A stretch of DNA of 64,000 nt from Acidobacteriaceae bacterium KBS 146 (GCA_000688615.1 JHVA01000001.1:434001-498000); one strand, 5' to 3'; numbered from the stretch's first letter, positions 8,633-18,628 are shown. Program-made: numbers and translations. The notes: generated by a model not told the origin, from the sequence alone.

Positions 8633-9901
8633 CTATGCAGTTATCTTTTTTGTGACCGCAGCGATCGCCTGCCGCAGGCCGCGTACATCTTCCTCATAAC
8701 TCCAGCGGTTGATCCGCTCCAGGCCGCGTCGTCCCATCTCGACGGCCACTCCTGGGGTCGCGAGGGTTCTGCGTAGCGCATCGGTCAGTCCGTCAACACT
8801 TCCAGCGGGAAAGATCGCTCCTTCCACACCATCCGTAATTAGATCCCGCTGACAACCCACCTCATCGGAGACGATAACAGCGCGTCCTGCATTCATGACC
8901 TCGTTCACGATCAGTCCCCAGGGCTCGTGGCGAGAAGGAAGTACGAACACGGTCGCTAGATCGAAGAAGCGCGGGAGTTCGGATTGATTCCTGAAGCCAC
9001 AGAAGCGGATGCTCTTCAAGCCACTCTGCTGGGCTGCGCGCTCCAGTGCCTCCCGCTGCTCTCCGTCTCCCACAATAACGAGATAAGGATGTGGCTCTGC
9101 TCCTGGGCTCGGCGCAAGGCGCTTGTAGGCCTCCAGAAGGTCGTCGGCACGTTTGCGGCGCTGAAGCTTTGAGGCGAACAGAATGACAGGCCGGTCAGGC
9201 GCGAGATCCAGTTCGCGACGTAGCTCTTCGCGACGGGGTGCAGCTTCTGCACTGCGTTGCTGAAAATACTGGTTGTCCACGGCATAGGGCATCAGATACA
9301 GGGGGAAATCCTCACCCAGGTAATAGCGCCAGTACTCCGCGTTCAGTGTGCCAATAGGCATAACGCCATCGATCATCTGCGACAGCGTTCGGAAGAATAG
9401 TTTCTTGGCCGCGAGCTTCGCGCCGCTGCGCTCACGATCTCCAAGCCACGACTCGGCGCGGATCAGCACTGGAATGCCGAGTCCGTTTGCTGCTGTAATC
9501 CCATGCAGCGCATTCACGCTGGCGTATCCATGCACCCATAGAACGTCGAATGCCGGGCGTCCGCGTTCGCCCTTGAGACGCCGTGCGATGCCATGGTTCA
9601 TGGGAGTGGTCGGCGTTACACGAGCATTGTCACGAAGAACGGGGAGAAACTCGTGTTGGTATCCCTCCAGCAAGGGAACGTCCCATTTGACTCCCACTCC
9701 ACCAAAACCATCGTCCTTGTATTCCTTCACCGAAAAGTCTGAGCCGAAAAAGACAGTGAGGTCGATATCCGGTTCCTTCGCGATACGTCGGAGCAGGGGA
9801 GCTTGATATTGGATGGGATGACTTACAAGGTAGGCCATCCTGACACGGTCGTTGCTTCCTGCGTTTCTTGTGGCCGGGGAGGTCATAGATTCGGCAATCA
9901 T
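8633..9901 (-). CDS. Glycosyltransferase, GT4 family
   Basis: This is a second GT-B/GT4 glycosyltransferase of 422 residues, different in sequence from its neighbour. The N-terminal half starts RMAYLVSHPIQYQAPLLRRI. The donor-binding half carries VILFASKLQRRKRADDLLEA and the motif region PSRHEPWGLIVNEVMNAGRA. It has no signal peptide or membrane helix and so acts at the cytoplasmic face. It lies between the Wza-like gene (16 nt upstream) and the other GT4 gene, supporting a role in building the same polysaccharide. Sugar specificity is unknown. Confidence 0.9.
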   Translation of the reverse strand: MIAESMTSPATRNAGSNDRVRMAYLVSHPIQYQAPLLRRIAKEPDIDLTVFFGSDFSVKEYKDDGFGGVGVKWDVPLLEGYQHEFLPVLRDNARVTPTTPMNHGIARRLKGERGRPAFDVLWVHGYASVNALHGITAANGLGIPVLIRAESWLGDRERSGAKLAAKKLFFRTLSQMIDGVMPIGTLNAEYWRYYLGEDFPLYLMPYAVDNQYFQQRSAEAAPRREELRRELDLAPDRPVILFASKLQRRKRADDLLEAYKRLAPSPGAEPHPYLVIVGDGEQREALERAAQQSGLKSIRFCGFRNQSELPRFFDLATVFVLPSRHEPWGLIVNEVMNAGRAVIVSDEVGCQRDLITDGVEGAIFPAGSVDGLTDALRRTLATPGVAVEMGRRGLERINRWSYEEDVRGLRQAIAAVTKKITA

Positions 9902-9917
9902 CCTTCTCGAAAAACGG

Positions 9918-10907
9918 TTATCTGGTCGCGAGTACGAGGAGAGAAATAAAGGCCAGCACGGTTCCTATACCGCCTGACTTGATCGCGCTCTTCATCCCGG
10001 AACTTGGAAGAAAGACAATATCGTCTGCCTGAAGGACAGGATCGGGATCTTTTCCGTTGATCACCCGCTTGATATCGAGCCGCATAACCGTGCGATTGTT
10101 GCCAACCGTTCGGATCAGCCGGAGATCATCCATCTTGCCTTCAAAACCTTGTCCCCCTGCCAGACTGGCTGCTTTGATGAGTGTGAGGGGCGAGCTCTGT
10201 TGGATCGGAATCGCTCCAACATTCTTGAAGGCGCCGAGAAGATAAACTACGCCAGCGCGGGCAACAACGATGGTATCTCCAGCGAAGATAGGGATATCGC
10301 TCTTCTGGCTGGTCATCGGGTCGCTTCCGAGATCAACCACAATCGGCTGTTCGACCCCCAGTCTGTGTATGGTGATGACGCGGCTGGCAACAGCCGGTAG
10401 CCCGCCCGCAGCTGTGAGTACGTCCAACAGCCGGTTCTGGCCAACGATCGGAACTGCGGCATGAAGTTCGCCTACAACGGTAGCAACCTGGTTGGGGGAC
10501 TCTGTGAGCTGTAGCGTGATCTGCGGATTGCGGTACATTCCAGCTGCGATGAGTTTGTCTGATATCAGCTTCTCCGCTTCCGGAATCGTCAAGCCCTGAA
10601 CGGGAATGCTTCCGATGAGTGGCAGTTGAATCGAGCCATCCAAACTTACTCGCACGACCGGAGAGTAGTCCGACGTGGGGTACACATGAACCGCAATAAG
10701 ATCTCCCGGAAACAGATGGAGATCATGTTTCGGCGGAAAAAGGATAGCCTGATCCGTGGTGAGCGCTACCGGTTTGTTGATATCTCCTGCGGATGTCGGC
10801 GACGGCCCGTTGAACTGCGCGCGAGCCATGAGAGGGAGGGCGCCGAGCAGGAGGGATACAGCCACTATGGTTCGCAAAGCATGGAAGACTGACCGCTTGC
10901 GCATCAT
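9918..10907 (-). CDS. Wza-like polysaccharide export protein (Poly_export/SLBB)
   Basis: This 329-residue periplasmic/outer-membrane export protein has an N-terminal signal peptide (hydrophobic stretch at about 13-28, ending MARA). A polysaccharide-export domain follows at about residues 58-135 (PGDLIAVHVYPTSDYSPVVR, then DGSIQLPLIGSIPVQGLT), and then SLBB domains around 138-215 and 216-305. No lipobox cysteine is visible. The last 20 residues are hydrophobic, as in proteins whose C-terminus spans the outer membrane like Wza. The start overlaps the upstream kinase gene by 4 nt, so co-translation is likely and the two products probably work as one export machine. Confidence 0.92.
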   Translation of the reverse strand: MMRKRSVFHALRTIVAVSLLLGALPLMARAQFNGPSPTSAGDINKPVALTTDQAILFPPKHDLHLFPGDLIAVHVYPTSDYSPVVRVSLDGSIQLPLIGSIPVQGLTIPEAEKLISDKLIAAGMYRNPQITLQLTESPNQVATVVGELHAAVPIVGQNRLLDVLTAAGGLPAVASRVITIHRLGVEQPIVVDLGSDPMTSQKSDIPIFAGDTIVVARAGVVYLLGAFKNVGAIPIQQSSPLTLIKAASLAGGQGFEGKMDDLRLIRTVGNNRTVMRLDIKRVINGKDPDPVLQADDIVFLPSSGMKSAIKSGGIGTVLAFISLLVLATR

Positions 10908-13153
10908 TTCACCTCCTCCGACTTGTCGTCGCCGTTTGCGTTTGCCTTGGCCTGCCAGCTCTCGGCGTCGGCTCCTGCACTGGAGTATCCGGAGTAGCCG
11001 TAATAACCGTAGTAGTCTGGCGAACTGATATCGACGGCGTTCAGCAGAATGCCTGTGACCGGCGCGCCGGAACGGAGGAGAAGGTCGCGTGCACGACGAA
11101 CAATATGCTTGCTCGACTTGCCCTGACGGATAACCAAAACCACAGCGTCGGCTTCTCGTGCCAGAATGACGGCATCTGTAACAGAGAGAACTGGCGGTGA
11201 ATCGATGACAACGTGGGTGTAGATCTCGCCGGCGTGTTCCAGCACCTGCCGCATGGTCTCCGAACTCAACATCTCTGTCGGGAAGGGAGGCATCGGTCCA
11301 CTGACCAGGACATCGAGATTGGGAACCTCTGCGACCTGCTGAACTGCTCTTTCAAGAGTGACTGCGCCAGTCAATAGGGTGGACAGTCCAACTTTCGCGC
11401 TGAGCCCAAATCGCTCATGCACTGTTGGCCTGCGAAGGTCGGCATCGATCAAAAGTACACGCGAATTGCTCTGTGCCAGTACCGTGGCGAGGTTTGTCGA
11501 AGCCGTCGTCTTTCCTTCCGATGGCGTAGCACTGGTCAGCAGGATGAACTTCGGAGGATGTCCTGCAGACGACAACAGAAGCGCTGTTCGCAACGAGCGG
11601 AAGGCCTCAGCAAACTGAGATTTCGGCTGCGACAAGGAGATGACGTTGCGAAGAGCGGCCGATTGACCCGGCGACTCGGACGGCCGCCGAAAACGCGGAA
11701 TGATTGCAAGCGAGGGAAGCTCGAGAATGCCCTCGACCTCGGCCACACTGCGCAGTCCTGTATCCAGACTTTCCAGCAGGAAAGCCATCATGATGCCCGC
11801 TGCAAGGCCAATGACAAAGTAAGTCAGGACGAGGGTCGATTTCTTCTTGAGGATAGGGCTGGCTGGGAGCAGAGCTGGATCGACAACGTCGATCTCGAGA
11901 GATTCCAACCCTGCTTCGACGCCCGCTGTGCGAAGGCGCTGCAACAGCCCTTCGTACAGGTTGCGGTTCGACTCAAACTCACGTTGACGAATCGTGTATT
12001 CCACCAGATCGTCGCGGAGTTTATAGGCCTTGTTCTTCTCAGACTCCAACGAGGCCATCGTGTCTTCTTCGTTCTTGCGGGCCGCCAGGAAGTTCTGCTT
12101 GGCCTGCAACACGAGACGCTGCTGTTCGGTGTTGATCTCCTTGGCGAGCTCGTCAATCTGCGCCTTCTGCGCCTTGACCTGTGGATGATTCGGCCCGAGG
12201 TCCGACTCCATCTGCGCCAGGCCTGCGCGAGCAGTCGCGAGCTGAGCACGAAGCGTACTGAGCTGGGACACCGCCGCTCCGGATTGCGGCATTACCGGAC
12301 CCTCAATTGTGTTCGGGTCCATGCCGTTCAGCATCCGGTACTGCGACTCCGCCATGATGCGTGCGATGCGAGCCTCATTTGAGGCCGTCGAAAGCTGCTC
12401 CAGCGAGGCGGTGATCTGACTGTGGTCGGGATCGAAGCCCAGAATGCCCAGACGCTTTTGCACATCCAGCATCCGCTCTTGAGAAGTCTGCACCTGCTGC
12501 TTCAGATCGTCGAGCTGCCCCGAGAGCCAGTTCGAGACGCGCTGACTGGAAGAAAAACGAGTCTCGTAGCTCCTCTGGATATAAGCAGAAATAACCTTGT
12601 TGACGATCGCGGCCGCCAGCTTGGGGCTGAGAGACTGATAGCTGATTCGGATGATCTCGGTCTTTTGAACCTGTGAGATCTTCAGGTTTGCCAGCAGCTT
12701 ATGGATAACCGCCTGCCGCACTGCGGGCTCATCCAGCGATGCTCGCGGTTTCGGCGTTTCGCCATCCAGAAAATCTGGATTATTGGCGAGGTCCATCTCG
12801 CGAGCCACCGTCAACATCAGGGAGTCGCTTTGAAGGATAGCTACTTCCGTAAGCAGCCGCTGGCCAGAATCAGCAGAGACTCCAGGAACAGCACTCACCC
12901 GGTATTCGTTGGAAGAACCGGAACGAACCTGAATGCGTCCGAAGGCCTCATAGATGCGAGGCTGCGTTTCGGCATTGTAGATGCCGTAGATCAACCCCAG
13001 CAGGACGAAGACCAATAAAACTTTCTTCCGTTTGCGCAGAGTAATCAGCGTCTCGGAAAGAGTTGTATCGGTCACCGCGGTGCTGAATGCGGGGGGAGTA
13101 AGATCAGATGCGCCGCCTCCTTGAGGCGGTGTCTGCGCGCTTTGGGGACCCAT
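10904..13153 (-). CDS. Wzc-like polysaccharide copolymerase and tyrosine autokinase
   Basis: This 749-residue inner-membrane protein controls polysaccharide chain assembly. It has a Wzz-type domain with membrane helices at about 43-60 and 440-461, and a long periplasmic coiled-coil region at roughly 195-410. A cytoplasmic BY-kinase domain has Walker A ATPSEGKTT (542-550), Walker A' VLLIDADLR (566-574) and Walker B VVIDSPP (648-654). The tail SSPDYYGYYGYSGY (710-723) is a tyrosine cluster, the expected autophosphorylation site. The CpsB-type phosphatase at the left edge is a candidate partner. It is the first gene of the minus-strand operon and is divergent from ugd. Confidence 0.94.
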   Translation of the reverse strand: MGPQSAQTPPQGGGASDLTPPAFSTAVTDTTLSETLITLRKRKKVLLVFVLLGLIYGIYNAETQPRIYEAFGRIQVRSGSSNEYRVSAVPGVSADSGQRLLTEVAILQSDSLMLTVAREMDLANNPDFLDGETPKPRASLDEPAVRQAVIHKLLANLKISQVQKTEIIRISYQSLSPKLAAAIVNKVISAYIQRSYETRFSSSQRVSNWLSGQLDDLKQQVQTSQERMLDVQKRLGILGFDPDHSQITASLEQLSTASNEARIARIMAESQYRMLNGMDPNTIEGPVMPQSGAAVSQLSTLRAQLATARAGLAQMESDLGPNHPQVKAQKAQIDELAKEINTEQQRLVLQAKQNFLAARKNEEDTMASLESEKNKAYKLRDDLVEYTIRQREFESNRNLYEGLLQRLRTAGVEAGLESLEIDVVDPALLPASPILKKKSTLVLTYFVIGLAAGIMMAFLLESLDTGLRSVAEVEGILELPSLAIIPRFRRPSESPGQSAALRNVISLSQPKSQFAEAFRSLRTALLLSSAGHPPKFILLTSATPSEGKTTASTNLATVLAQSNSRVLLIDADLRRPTVHERFGLSAKVGLSTLLTGAVTLERAVQQVAEVPNLDVLVSGPMPPFPTEMLSSETMRQVLEHAGEIYTHVVIDSPPVLSVTDAVILAREADAVVLVIRQGKSSKHIVRRARDLLLRSGAPVTGILLNAVDISSPDYYGYYGYSGYSSAGADAESWQAKANANGDDKSEEVK

Positions 13154-13252
13154 TCTGTTTAGTTTACAAGAAAGACAGCGAAGGGAAGATAAATTGATGT
13201 AACCCTTTCTGTTCCCGCGAATCCCCTCACTTCGGATATCCTTATCTAAAAG

Positions 13253-14698
13253 ATGTCGAAGGACGAACTCCCCAATTTACTTATGAGCAAACCCATTCCA
13301 ATTGCTGTGGTCGGTTCCGGATATGTAGGCCTGGTAGCCGCTGTCTGTTTTGCAGAGATGGGCCATCCCGTCATCTGCGTTGATAATGATGAGCGCAAGG
13401 TCAAGGCTCTTCGCGGAGGGGATACCCTCATCCACGAACAACATCTTCCAGAACTTCTTGGCAGGTATCGCAATGACAGGGTCCGCTTCACCACGGATCT
13501 CGGCGAGGCGACGCGGGAATGCGACGCAATTTTCATTGCCGTTGGTACGCCACAAAGTGAGACCGGCGATGCCGACTTGTCTTATGTCGAGGCTGTAACC
13601 TGCGAGATTGCCCGCTCCATCACAAGCTACAAAGTCATCGTTGAAAAAAGCACCGTGCCGGTCTACACAAACGAGTGGATCAGCCGCGCCCTCGAACGAA
13701 ATGGCGTCGAGCGCAATTTGTTCGATGTTGTCTCGAACCCGGAGTTCCTTCGTGAGGGAACGGCCGTCGTCGATTTCCTTCACCCCGATCGCATCGTTGT
13801 CGGTGCTGATAGTGAACGAGCCGGCGCGATTCTCCGTGATATCTACTCTCCGCTCACCAGCGGAGAATATTATCAGCGTCCCGATGGCATCGCCGGTTGC
13901 TGCTCCGTCTCCGAGCCCCCACCGCTTCTCACGACATCCACGAAGAGCGCAGAGATCATCAAGCATGCATCGAACGCTTTTCTCGCTCTGAAGATCTCCT
14001 TCATCAACGCAGTGTCGAATCTCTGCGAGGCAACGAACGCGAACGTTGAGCAGGTAGCGCGAGGCATGGGCCTCGATACCCGCATCGGTCCCAAGTTTTT
14101 GCGTCCCGGTATCGGCTACGGAGGGTCCTGCTTTCCAAAGGACGTTGCAGCCTTCCGCTCCGTTGCAGAACAGTTGGGTATCGATTTCAATCTTCTGAAA
14201 GAGGTTGAAAAGATCAACGTTCAGCAGAAGAAACGCTTCGTCAGCAAGGTTCGTTCCGCTGTCTGGAATCTTCGTGGCAAAAAGCTTGCTGTACTCGGCC
14301 TGGCCTTTAAGGGCGATACCGATGACATCCGGGAGTCACCCGCGGTCGATATCATCAGCATGCTGTTGAACGAAGGTTGCAGCATCACGGCGTTCGATCC
14401 TGCTGCCGTTGAGCGCACCCGCCAGATTCTGCCCGAGGGCGACAATATGCGCTATGCCCCCGATGCCTACGAGGCAGCGAAAGATGCGGATGCCTTATTG
14501 ATCCTCACCGATTGGGCAGAGTTTGCCGAGCTCGATCTTCGCCATCTCAACCAGCTCCTTCGTTATCCCATCATCATCGATGGCCGAAACCTCTACGATC
14601 CCGCTGTGATGATCGATCACGGCTTTACCTATCTGAGTGTGGGGCGGCCTGTTGTGCATCCGGCTCGTGATATGGCTTCAGCCTCTACCAACATCTAG
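13253..14698 (+). CDS. ugd: UDP-glucose 6-dehydrogenase
   Basis: This 481-residue NAD-dependent enzyme oxidises UDP-glucose to UDP-glucuronate. The Rossmann motif VVGSGYVGL is at 19-27, and the catalytic cysteine is Cys293 in GYGGSCFPKD. The C-terminal UDP-binding domain contains AVLGLAFKGDTDDIRESP. ATG 13283 (codon 11, giving MSKPIPIAVVGSGY) is an equally plausible start, since neither has a clear ribosome-binding site. A short insertion, CCSVSEPPPLL, precedes the substrate-binding helix. Its product feeds the UDP-xylose synthase gene just downstream. Confidence 0.96.
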   Translation: MSKDELPNLLMSKPIPIAVVGSGYVGLVAAVCFAEMGHPVICVDNDERKVKALRGGDTLIHEQHLPELLGRYRNDRVRFTTDLGEATRECDAIFIAVGTPQSETGDADLSYVEAVTCEIARSITSYKVIVEKSTVPVYTNEWISRALERNGVERNLFDVVSNPEFLREGTAVVDFLHPDRIVVGADSERAGAILRDIYSPLTSGEYYQRPDGIAGCCSVSEPPPLLTTSTKSAEIIKHASNAFLALKISFINAVSNLCEATNANVEQVARGMGLDTRIGPKFLRPGIGYGGSCFPKDVAAFRSVAEQLGIDFNLLKEVEKINVQQKKRFVSKVRSAVWNLRGKKLAVLGLAFKGDTDDIRESPAVDIISMLLNEGCSITAFDPAAVERTRQILPEGDNMRYAPDAYEAAKDADALLILTDWAEFAELDLRHLNQLLRYPIIIDGRNLYDPAVMIDHGFTYLSVGRPVVHPARDMASASTNI

Positions 14699-14727
14699 GC
14701 TGGGATCTTCGTAAATGATGGAAGTGT

Positions 14728-14762
14728 CCGAATGGATGCGTATGACCTATGCATCCATTCGG
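14728..14762 (+). terminator. 12-bp perfect inverted repeat between ugd and the UXS gene
   Basis: CCGAATGGATGC (14728-14739) and GCATCCATTCGG (14751-14762) form a perfect stem with an 11-nt loop, 30 nt after the ugd stop. There is no T-run, so it could be a rho-independent-like terminator, an mRNA-stabilising hairpin or a protein-binding site. Confidence 0.45.
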
Positions 14763-14795
14763 GACCTTGCATAAAGAAGAAAGGCAAACTAAGTT

Positions 14796-15743
14796 ATGGC
14801 ATCTCAGACGATTCTTGTCACCGGAGCAGCTGGGTTTCTTGGGTCACATCTCTGTGACACCCTGCTGGGCGAGGGCCACACCGTAATTGGTGCGGATAAC
14901 TTGTCGACGGGGAAAACCGCCAATCTGGAACACCTTTCGTCTGAGCCGCGCTTTCGTTTCCTTGAGCAGGATATTACGCGTCCTTTCGACCCTGGCAAGG
15001 TCGACTATGTCTTCAACCTCGCCTCTCCGGCCAGCCCGGTCGATTACACTCGGCTTGGAATCGAAACTCTGCAGGTAGGCTCCGTTGGCACCTTCAATAC
15101 GCTGGAGATCGCTCGCAAATATAACGCGGGATATCTTCACGCGTCGACCTCTGAGTGCTATGGCGATCCCGAGGTCCATCCGCAGGTGGAGACCTATTGG
15201 GGAAATGTAAATCCCATTGGACCGCGATCCGTCTACGATGAGGCCAAGCGCTTCTCCGAAGCTGCGGTCATGGCTTATCACCGCTACCATGGCGTAAATA
15301 CTCATCTGGTTCGCATCTTCAACACCTACGGCCCTCGTCTGCAGGCAAACGATGGCCGCGTGATCTCAAATTTCATGATGCAGGCGCTGCGAGGGGAGCC
15401 GTTGACCATCTACGGTGATGGCTCGCAGACACGCAGCTTCTGCTTCGTCTCCGACCTTATCGACGGTATCGTCCGGCTCTCTCGCTCCAGCGAGCACCTT
15501 CCCGTCAACATCGGAAATCCGGATGAGTGGACTATTCTCGAGTGCGCCAAAGAGGTGCTCGCCGTCACGGGCTCCAGTTCGGAGATTGTACGCAAGCCAC
15601 TGCCTCCGGATGATCCAACGCGTCGTCGTCCTGATATCACGCGTGCCAGGAATCTATTGGGATGGGAGCCCAGAATTCCACTGCGCGAAGGCCTACAGCG
15701 TTCGCTGGAGTACTTTCGCTCCAGCGTTGCCGTAGTAGCTTAA
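14796..15743 (+). CDS. UDP-glucuronate decarboxylase (UDP-xylose synthase)
   Basis: This 315-residue extended short-chain dehydrogenase converts UDP-glucuronate to UDP-xylose. The NAD motif is GAAGFLG (10-16). The catalytic set is Thr118-Ser119-Glu120 in [10 protein letters not shown] plus Tyr147 and Lys151 in SVYDEAKR. The segment [12 protein letters not shown] is diagnostic for UXS rather than other epimerases. It uses the product of ugd, so the polysaccharide probably contains xylose or glucuronate (inference). No N-terminal membrane anchor is present. It is convergent with the Wzi-like gene. Confidence 0.94.
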   Translation: MASQTILVTGAAGFLGSHLCDTLLGEGHTVIGADNLSTGKTANLEHLSSEPRFRFLEQDITRPFDPGKVDYVFNLASPASPVDYTRLGIETLQVGSVGTFNTLEIARKYNAGYLHASTSECYGDPEVHPQVETYWGNVNPIGPRSVYDEAKRFSEAAVMAYHRYHGVNTHLVRIFNTYGPRLQANDGRVISNFMMQALRGEPLTIYGDGSQTRSFCFVSDLIDGIVRLSRSSEHLPVNIGNPDEWTILECAKEVLAVTGSSSEIVRKPLPPDDPTRRRPDITRARNLLGWEPRIPLREGLQRSLEYFRSSVAVVA

Positions 15744-15755
15744 TAAGTCTTCGAA

Positions 15756-17678
15756 TTACCGCGGTAGGTGTTGAAGCTTCGGATACCAGGTCAACTGGAC
15801 AGAGGCGGCGGTGTTCTGTTGATAGCCGGTCTTATAGACCGGTGCCTTCCAGCCCTCGTACTGAAGCCACGATTTCAACTCGATGTCGCGGCCAAGGCGT
15901 TTTACCAGTTCGACTCTGAACTGATTTTGTGTTGTGCCCAGAGGAATGAAGTCCCCCGGAGTCTTCTTCCGCAGGTATTCCAGCTGAATCCACTCGTTGC
16001 CTGAGAGGTGATAGGTCAGCCACGCCTGTCCTCCTTTGGCTTCGCGTCCCATCCAGTCGCCCATAATGATGCCTTTGTTGGTATAGCCCTGGAGCTGAAC
16101 GCTCTCCCAGTAGGTAAACTGTCCCGCGTGACTGGGGCCCACATCGGGATCTGTGTTCCCGGCCTCCACCCTCAGGTCCAGCCTTTTTAATCTGCCAGGG
16201 AACTGCGAGATGTAAATTCCGGTTCTGTACGATGCCCGTCTTGGCGCGCTGATCGGTGTAACGTCATCATGCGAGATCGCATCCGCGTACAACATGGCGT
16301 ACTTACGTACGAAGGGGAGTTTGTAAGAGAAATTGAAGTCGCTGTATCGTGCCCCGGGATCTTCTCGCGAATGCTTCTCCGCTGCCGTCGTATCGTTGAT
16401 ATCGAAGAATCCCTTGAGAAACGTGTGCATGGTGACCGGGGTATGGCCCTTGCCGCCAAAGATGATCGTCCTCTGAAATCCAAACTGGAAGTTTTTCGTC
16501 GGCACGAAGGAGAACATCTCGGAGTGGGTATAAGGACTATTAGGCATGGTGTGGCCCTTCAAACTGCCATAAAAGAAGTCATAGCGGAGAGGGCCCATCA
16601 GTTTTGAAACGTACGGAATGTACATCGGTTCCACTCGATTGATGCGGAACGAATAGATGTTTTCTGCGTTGTTCGACCATGCCATCGCCCCACCCATGCC
16701 CGGTCCAAGCCATGCGTCATTCTTTCCCCCCGAGATCTCATGTCCCAGAAGGTGGAACGAGAGAGAGGCCTCGATGAGACGGAACTGGTTCTGGTTGGTT
16801 ACAGGGCCCTCCGGAATGGTGTCCTGGGGCCGGTTCGGTGGAGCGTACGGAATCGTCCGATCCTGGGTGGCGAGCTGCTTCGCTAGATCGTATGAATATC
16901 CTGTGCCGGCGGCGGAGTGCTGATACTCCCCCCGCAGATACAGCGAAAAGCGGCCCGCTTCGTTCAGGGTAGAGAAGCCCGTAATGTTGTTGAAGCCACT
17001 CTCGTACGGGCGTCCGTAGTCATTCACGATCGTCTGCCCAAGATGGTAGCTGTCCCTTAGTACCGGTCCGCCGATTCCCGTAAATCTCGTATATGCGGAG
17101 TGGATTCCATAGAGAACGCCGCGATTAATATTCCCTGACGGTATCTCGTCTTCAAACTCATTCAGAAGGCTGGCTAGAATCTCCTGGGCCTCTTCATTGT
17201 TGCTCTGCATGATGTCAAGCCGCGACTTTTGCAGCATGTGGACCACGCTGCGTCGTGTCCACGGCCTCATCGCGATAAAGGCGGTATCGACATATCCCAG
17301 CGAATAGAGACGCATCATCTGCGGATATATCCAGCTGTCTACCGGAATATATGCAGAGCCAAGTGCGTCCGTACTTTGCTTGTGAACAGGCGCCTCGGGA
17401 GCATACCCTTCATATGCCTTTCCAGGGCCATCCGGAGGAGGTGCAGGCAGAGTCGTCACAGGCTGCGGCGCATTTTCTGAGGGCAACGGCGTTCCAGACT
17501 GTTTGGGCGGCCGCTTGTGCGTCGGATCCGGATCATAAGGTGGCAGAGCCGGGATCTGCTGGCTCGGCTGGGCGGTCGGAGATGGTTCAGTTACTGTAGG
17601 GGAGTTCTGCGCAAATCCAGGGGAGGAAGTACTCGCTAATAGCAAGCTGCCTGCGAGAAGAATGATTCGAATCTGCAA
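15756..17678 (-). CDS. Wzi-like outer-membrane capsule assembly protein
   Basis: This beta-barrel protein has about 640 residues. It begins with a signal peptide (QIRIILLAGSLLLASTSSPG) and a proline-rich segment to about residue 90. The body resembles the Wzi/capsule assembly family, with regions such as ISGGKNDAWLGPGMGGAMAW. Wzi proteins hold exported polysaccharide on the cell surface. I chose TTG 17678 because GAGG lies 5 nt upstream and the signal peptide then starts directly. ATG 17705 lengthens the protein by nine residues but has no ribosome-binding site. Its position beside ugd/UXS supports a role in the same polysaccharide pathway. Confidence 0.85.
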   Translation of the reverse strand: MQIRIILLAGSLLLASTSSPGFAQNSPTVTEPSPTAQPSQQIPALPPYDPDPTHKRPPKQSGTPLPSENAPQPVTTLPAPPPDGPGKAYEGYAPEAPVHKQSTDALGSAYIPVDSWIYPQMMRLYSLGYVDTAFIAMRPWTRRSVVHMLQKSRLDIMQSNNEEAQEILASLLNEFEDEIPSGNINRGVLYGIHSAYTRFTGIGGPVLRDSYHLGQTIVNDYGRPYESGFNNITGFSTLNEAGRFSLYLRGEYQHSAAGTGYSYDLAKQLATQDRTIPYAPPNRPQDTIPEGPVTNQNQFRLIEASLSFHLLGHEISGGKNDAWLGPGMGGAMAWSNNAENIYSFRINRVEPMYIPYVSKLMGPLRYDFFYGSLKGHTMPNSPYTHSEMFSFVPTKNFQFGFQRTIIFGGKGHTPVTMHTFLKGFFDINDTTAAEKHSREDPGARYSDFNFSYKLPFVRKYAMLYADAISHDDVTPISAPRRASYRTGIYISQFPGRLKRLDLRVEAGNTDPDVGPSHAGQFTYWESVQLQGYTNKGIIMGDWMGREAKGGQAWLTYHLSGNEWIQLEYLRKKTPGDFIPLGTTQNQFRVELVKRLGRDIELKSWLQYEGWKAPVYKTGYQQNTAASVQLTWYPKLQHLPR

Positions 17679-17761
17679 TTGCACCTCAAGTGGCCCAAAA
17701 ACCATTTGGCCCGCGTGTAATTTGCCAAGGCTGGAAGGGAAGCAATGGGGCTATTACCAGC

Positions 17762-18628
17762 TTATCTGGATTTTAGTGTGGACCGTTTTATGCGTGACCT
17801 CTTGTGGGCCTGCGCAAACCATTGAGCATTGCAGATTTTGCGGTCGAGCAGAAATTGCTGCAGGTGTGTGAGTGGATCGTCGATGGAACTTCGGACCCCG
17901 TCCTTGCGCCAGCTCACCGCTTCAATCAGGATAGCGCCATCGCCTCCGCGGGTTCGTCCCAACGACTCCTGTGTAACCCGATAGAGCGCAACGGCATCGC
18001 ACACGTCGACCGGGATACCGGGTACTCCCGATGCTCGGGCGACCTTGCAAAGCTCACTGAGCTCCGAGCCTTTCTTGGCTGCTCCGGCTCTCGGTAGAGC
18101 CACAAAGATGATCGGAAGGTCCAGCTTCGCCGCTAAGGTAAACGCCCTGCGCCATGCCGCTGGACTCATCTCTCCCTTGCGGGCAAAAACCACCACACTC
18201 CCCTGACGCCCCTGCGCCTTCAGACCGAGGGCTGCTCCCACCGCAAGCTGCAGCCGTTCCTCTTCGTCGCTAATCCGCTCTAGAGTGCGAACGCGGACGC
18301 CGTTGGGCAGCGCATCTTCGCGCTTGTTCTTTGCGCGTGTAAATCGTCGCAAAAGAGCCGCACGGTCATCTCCCAGAATCAGACCCATGCCGGCGGTAGG
18401 CTCGGTATCGCTGATCAGGTCGCTCTCAGACAGCTCAATCGTTGTTGCAACCCGCACGGCCTCCTGTCCCCGAATCGTGGCAACCCGCTTGCTTCCTCGT
18501 GCAGCGGACCGCTTCGCCACAGCCTCATCCAGCAATCGAGCCTCCAGCATCTTCGCGTACATCTGTCTCAGCTTTGCGTTGGGTACCAGTGGATTCTCAC
18601 CGGCTTCGCCTGCACTCTGTCCCGTCAT
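17762..18628 (-). CDS. Degenerate E1-alpha-like protein (thiamine-dehydrogenase fold, TPP site lost)
   Basis: This 288-residue protein resembles the alpha subunit of 2-oxo acid dehydrogenase E1. The start NAKLRQMYAKMLEARLLDEA matches the usual E1-alpha opening helix, and RAFTLAAKLDLPIIFVALPR aligns with the thiamine diphosphate region. The expected GDG-to-NN cofactor motif reads ARKG and ALPR, and the later HGHS loop is absent, so TPP binding and catalysis are unlikely. It follows aceE by 77 nt on the same strand with its own AGGAG. It could be a regulatory or structural pseudoenzyme, but this role is not shown by the sequence. Confidence 0.75.
   Translation of the reverse strand: MTGQSAGEAGENPLVPNAKLRQMYAKMLEARLLDEAVAKRSAARGSKRVATIRGQEAVRVATTIELSESDLISDTEPTAGMGLILGDDRAALLRRFTRAKNKREDALPNGVRVRTLERISDEEERLQLAVGAALGLKAQGRQGSVVVFARKGEMSPAAWRRAFTLAAKLDLPIIFVALPRAGAAKKGSELSELCKVARASGVPGIPVDVCDAVALYRVTQESLGRTRGGDGAILIEAVSWRKDGVRSSIDDPLTHLQQFLLDRKICNAQWFAQAHKRSRIKRSTLKSR

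Noticed and set aside
11417..12382. A 321-codon plus-strand ORF
   Set aside because: It lies wholly antisense to the well-supported wzc-like gene and has no recognisable domain or ribosome-binding site.
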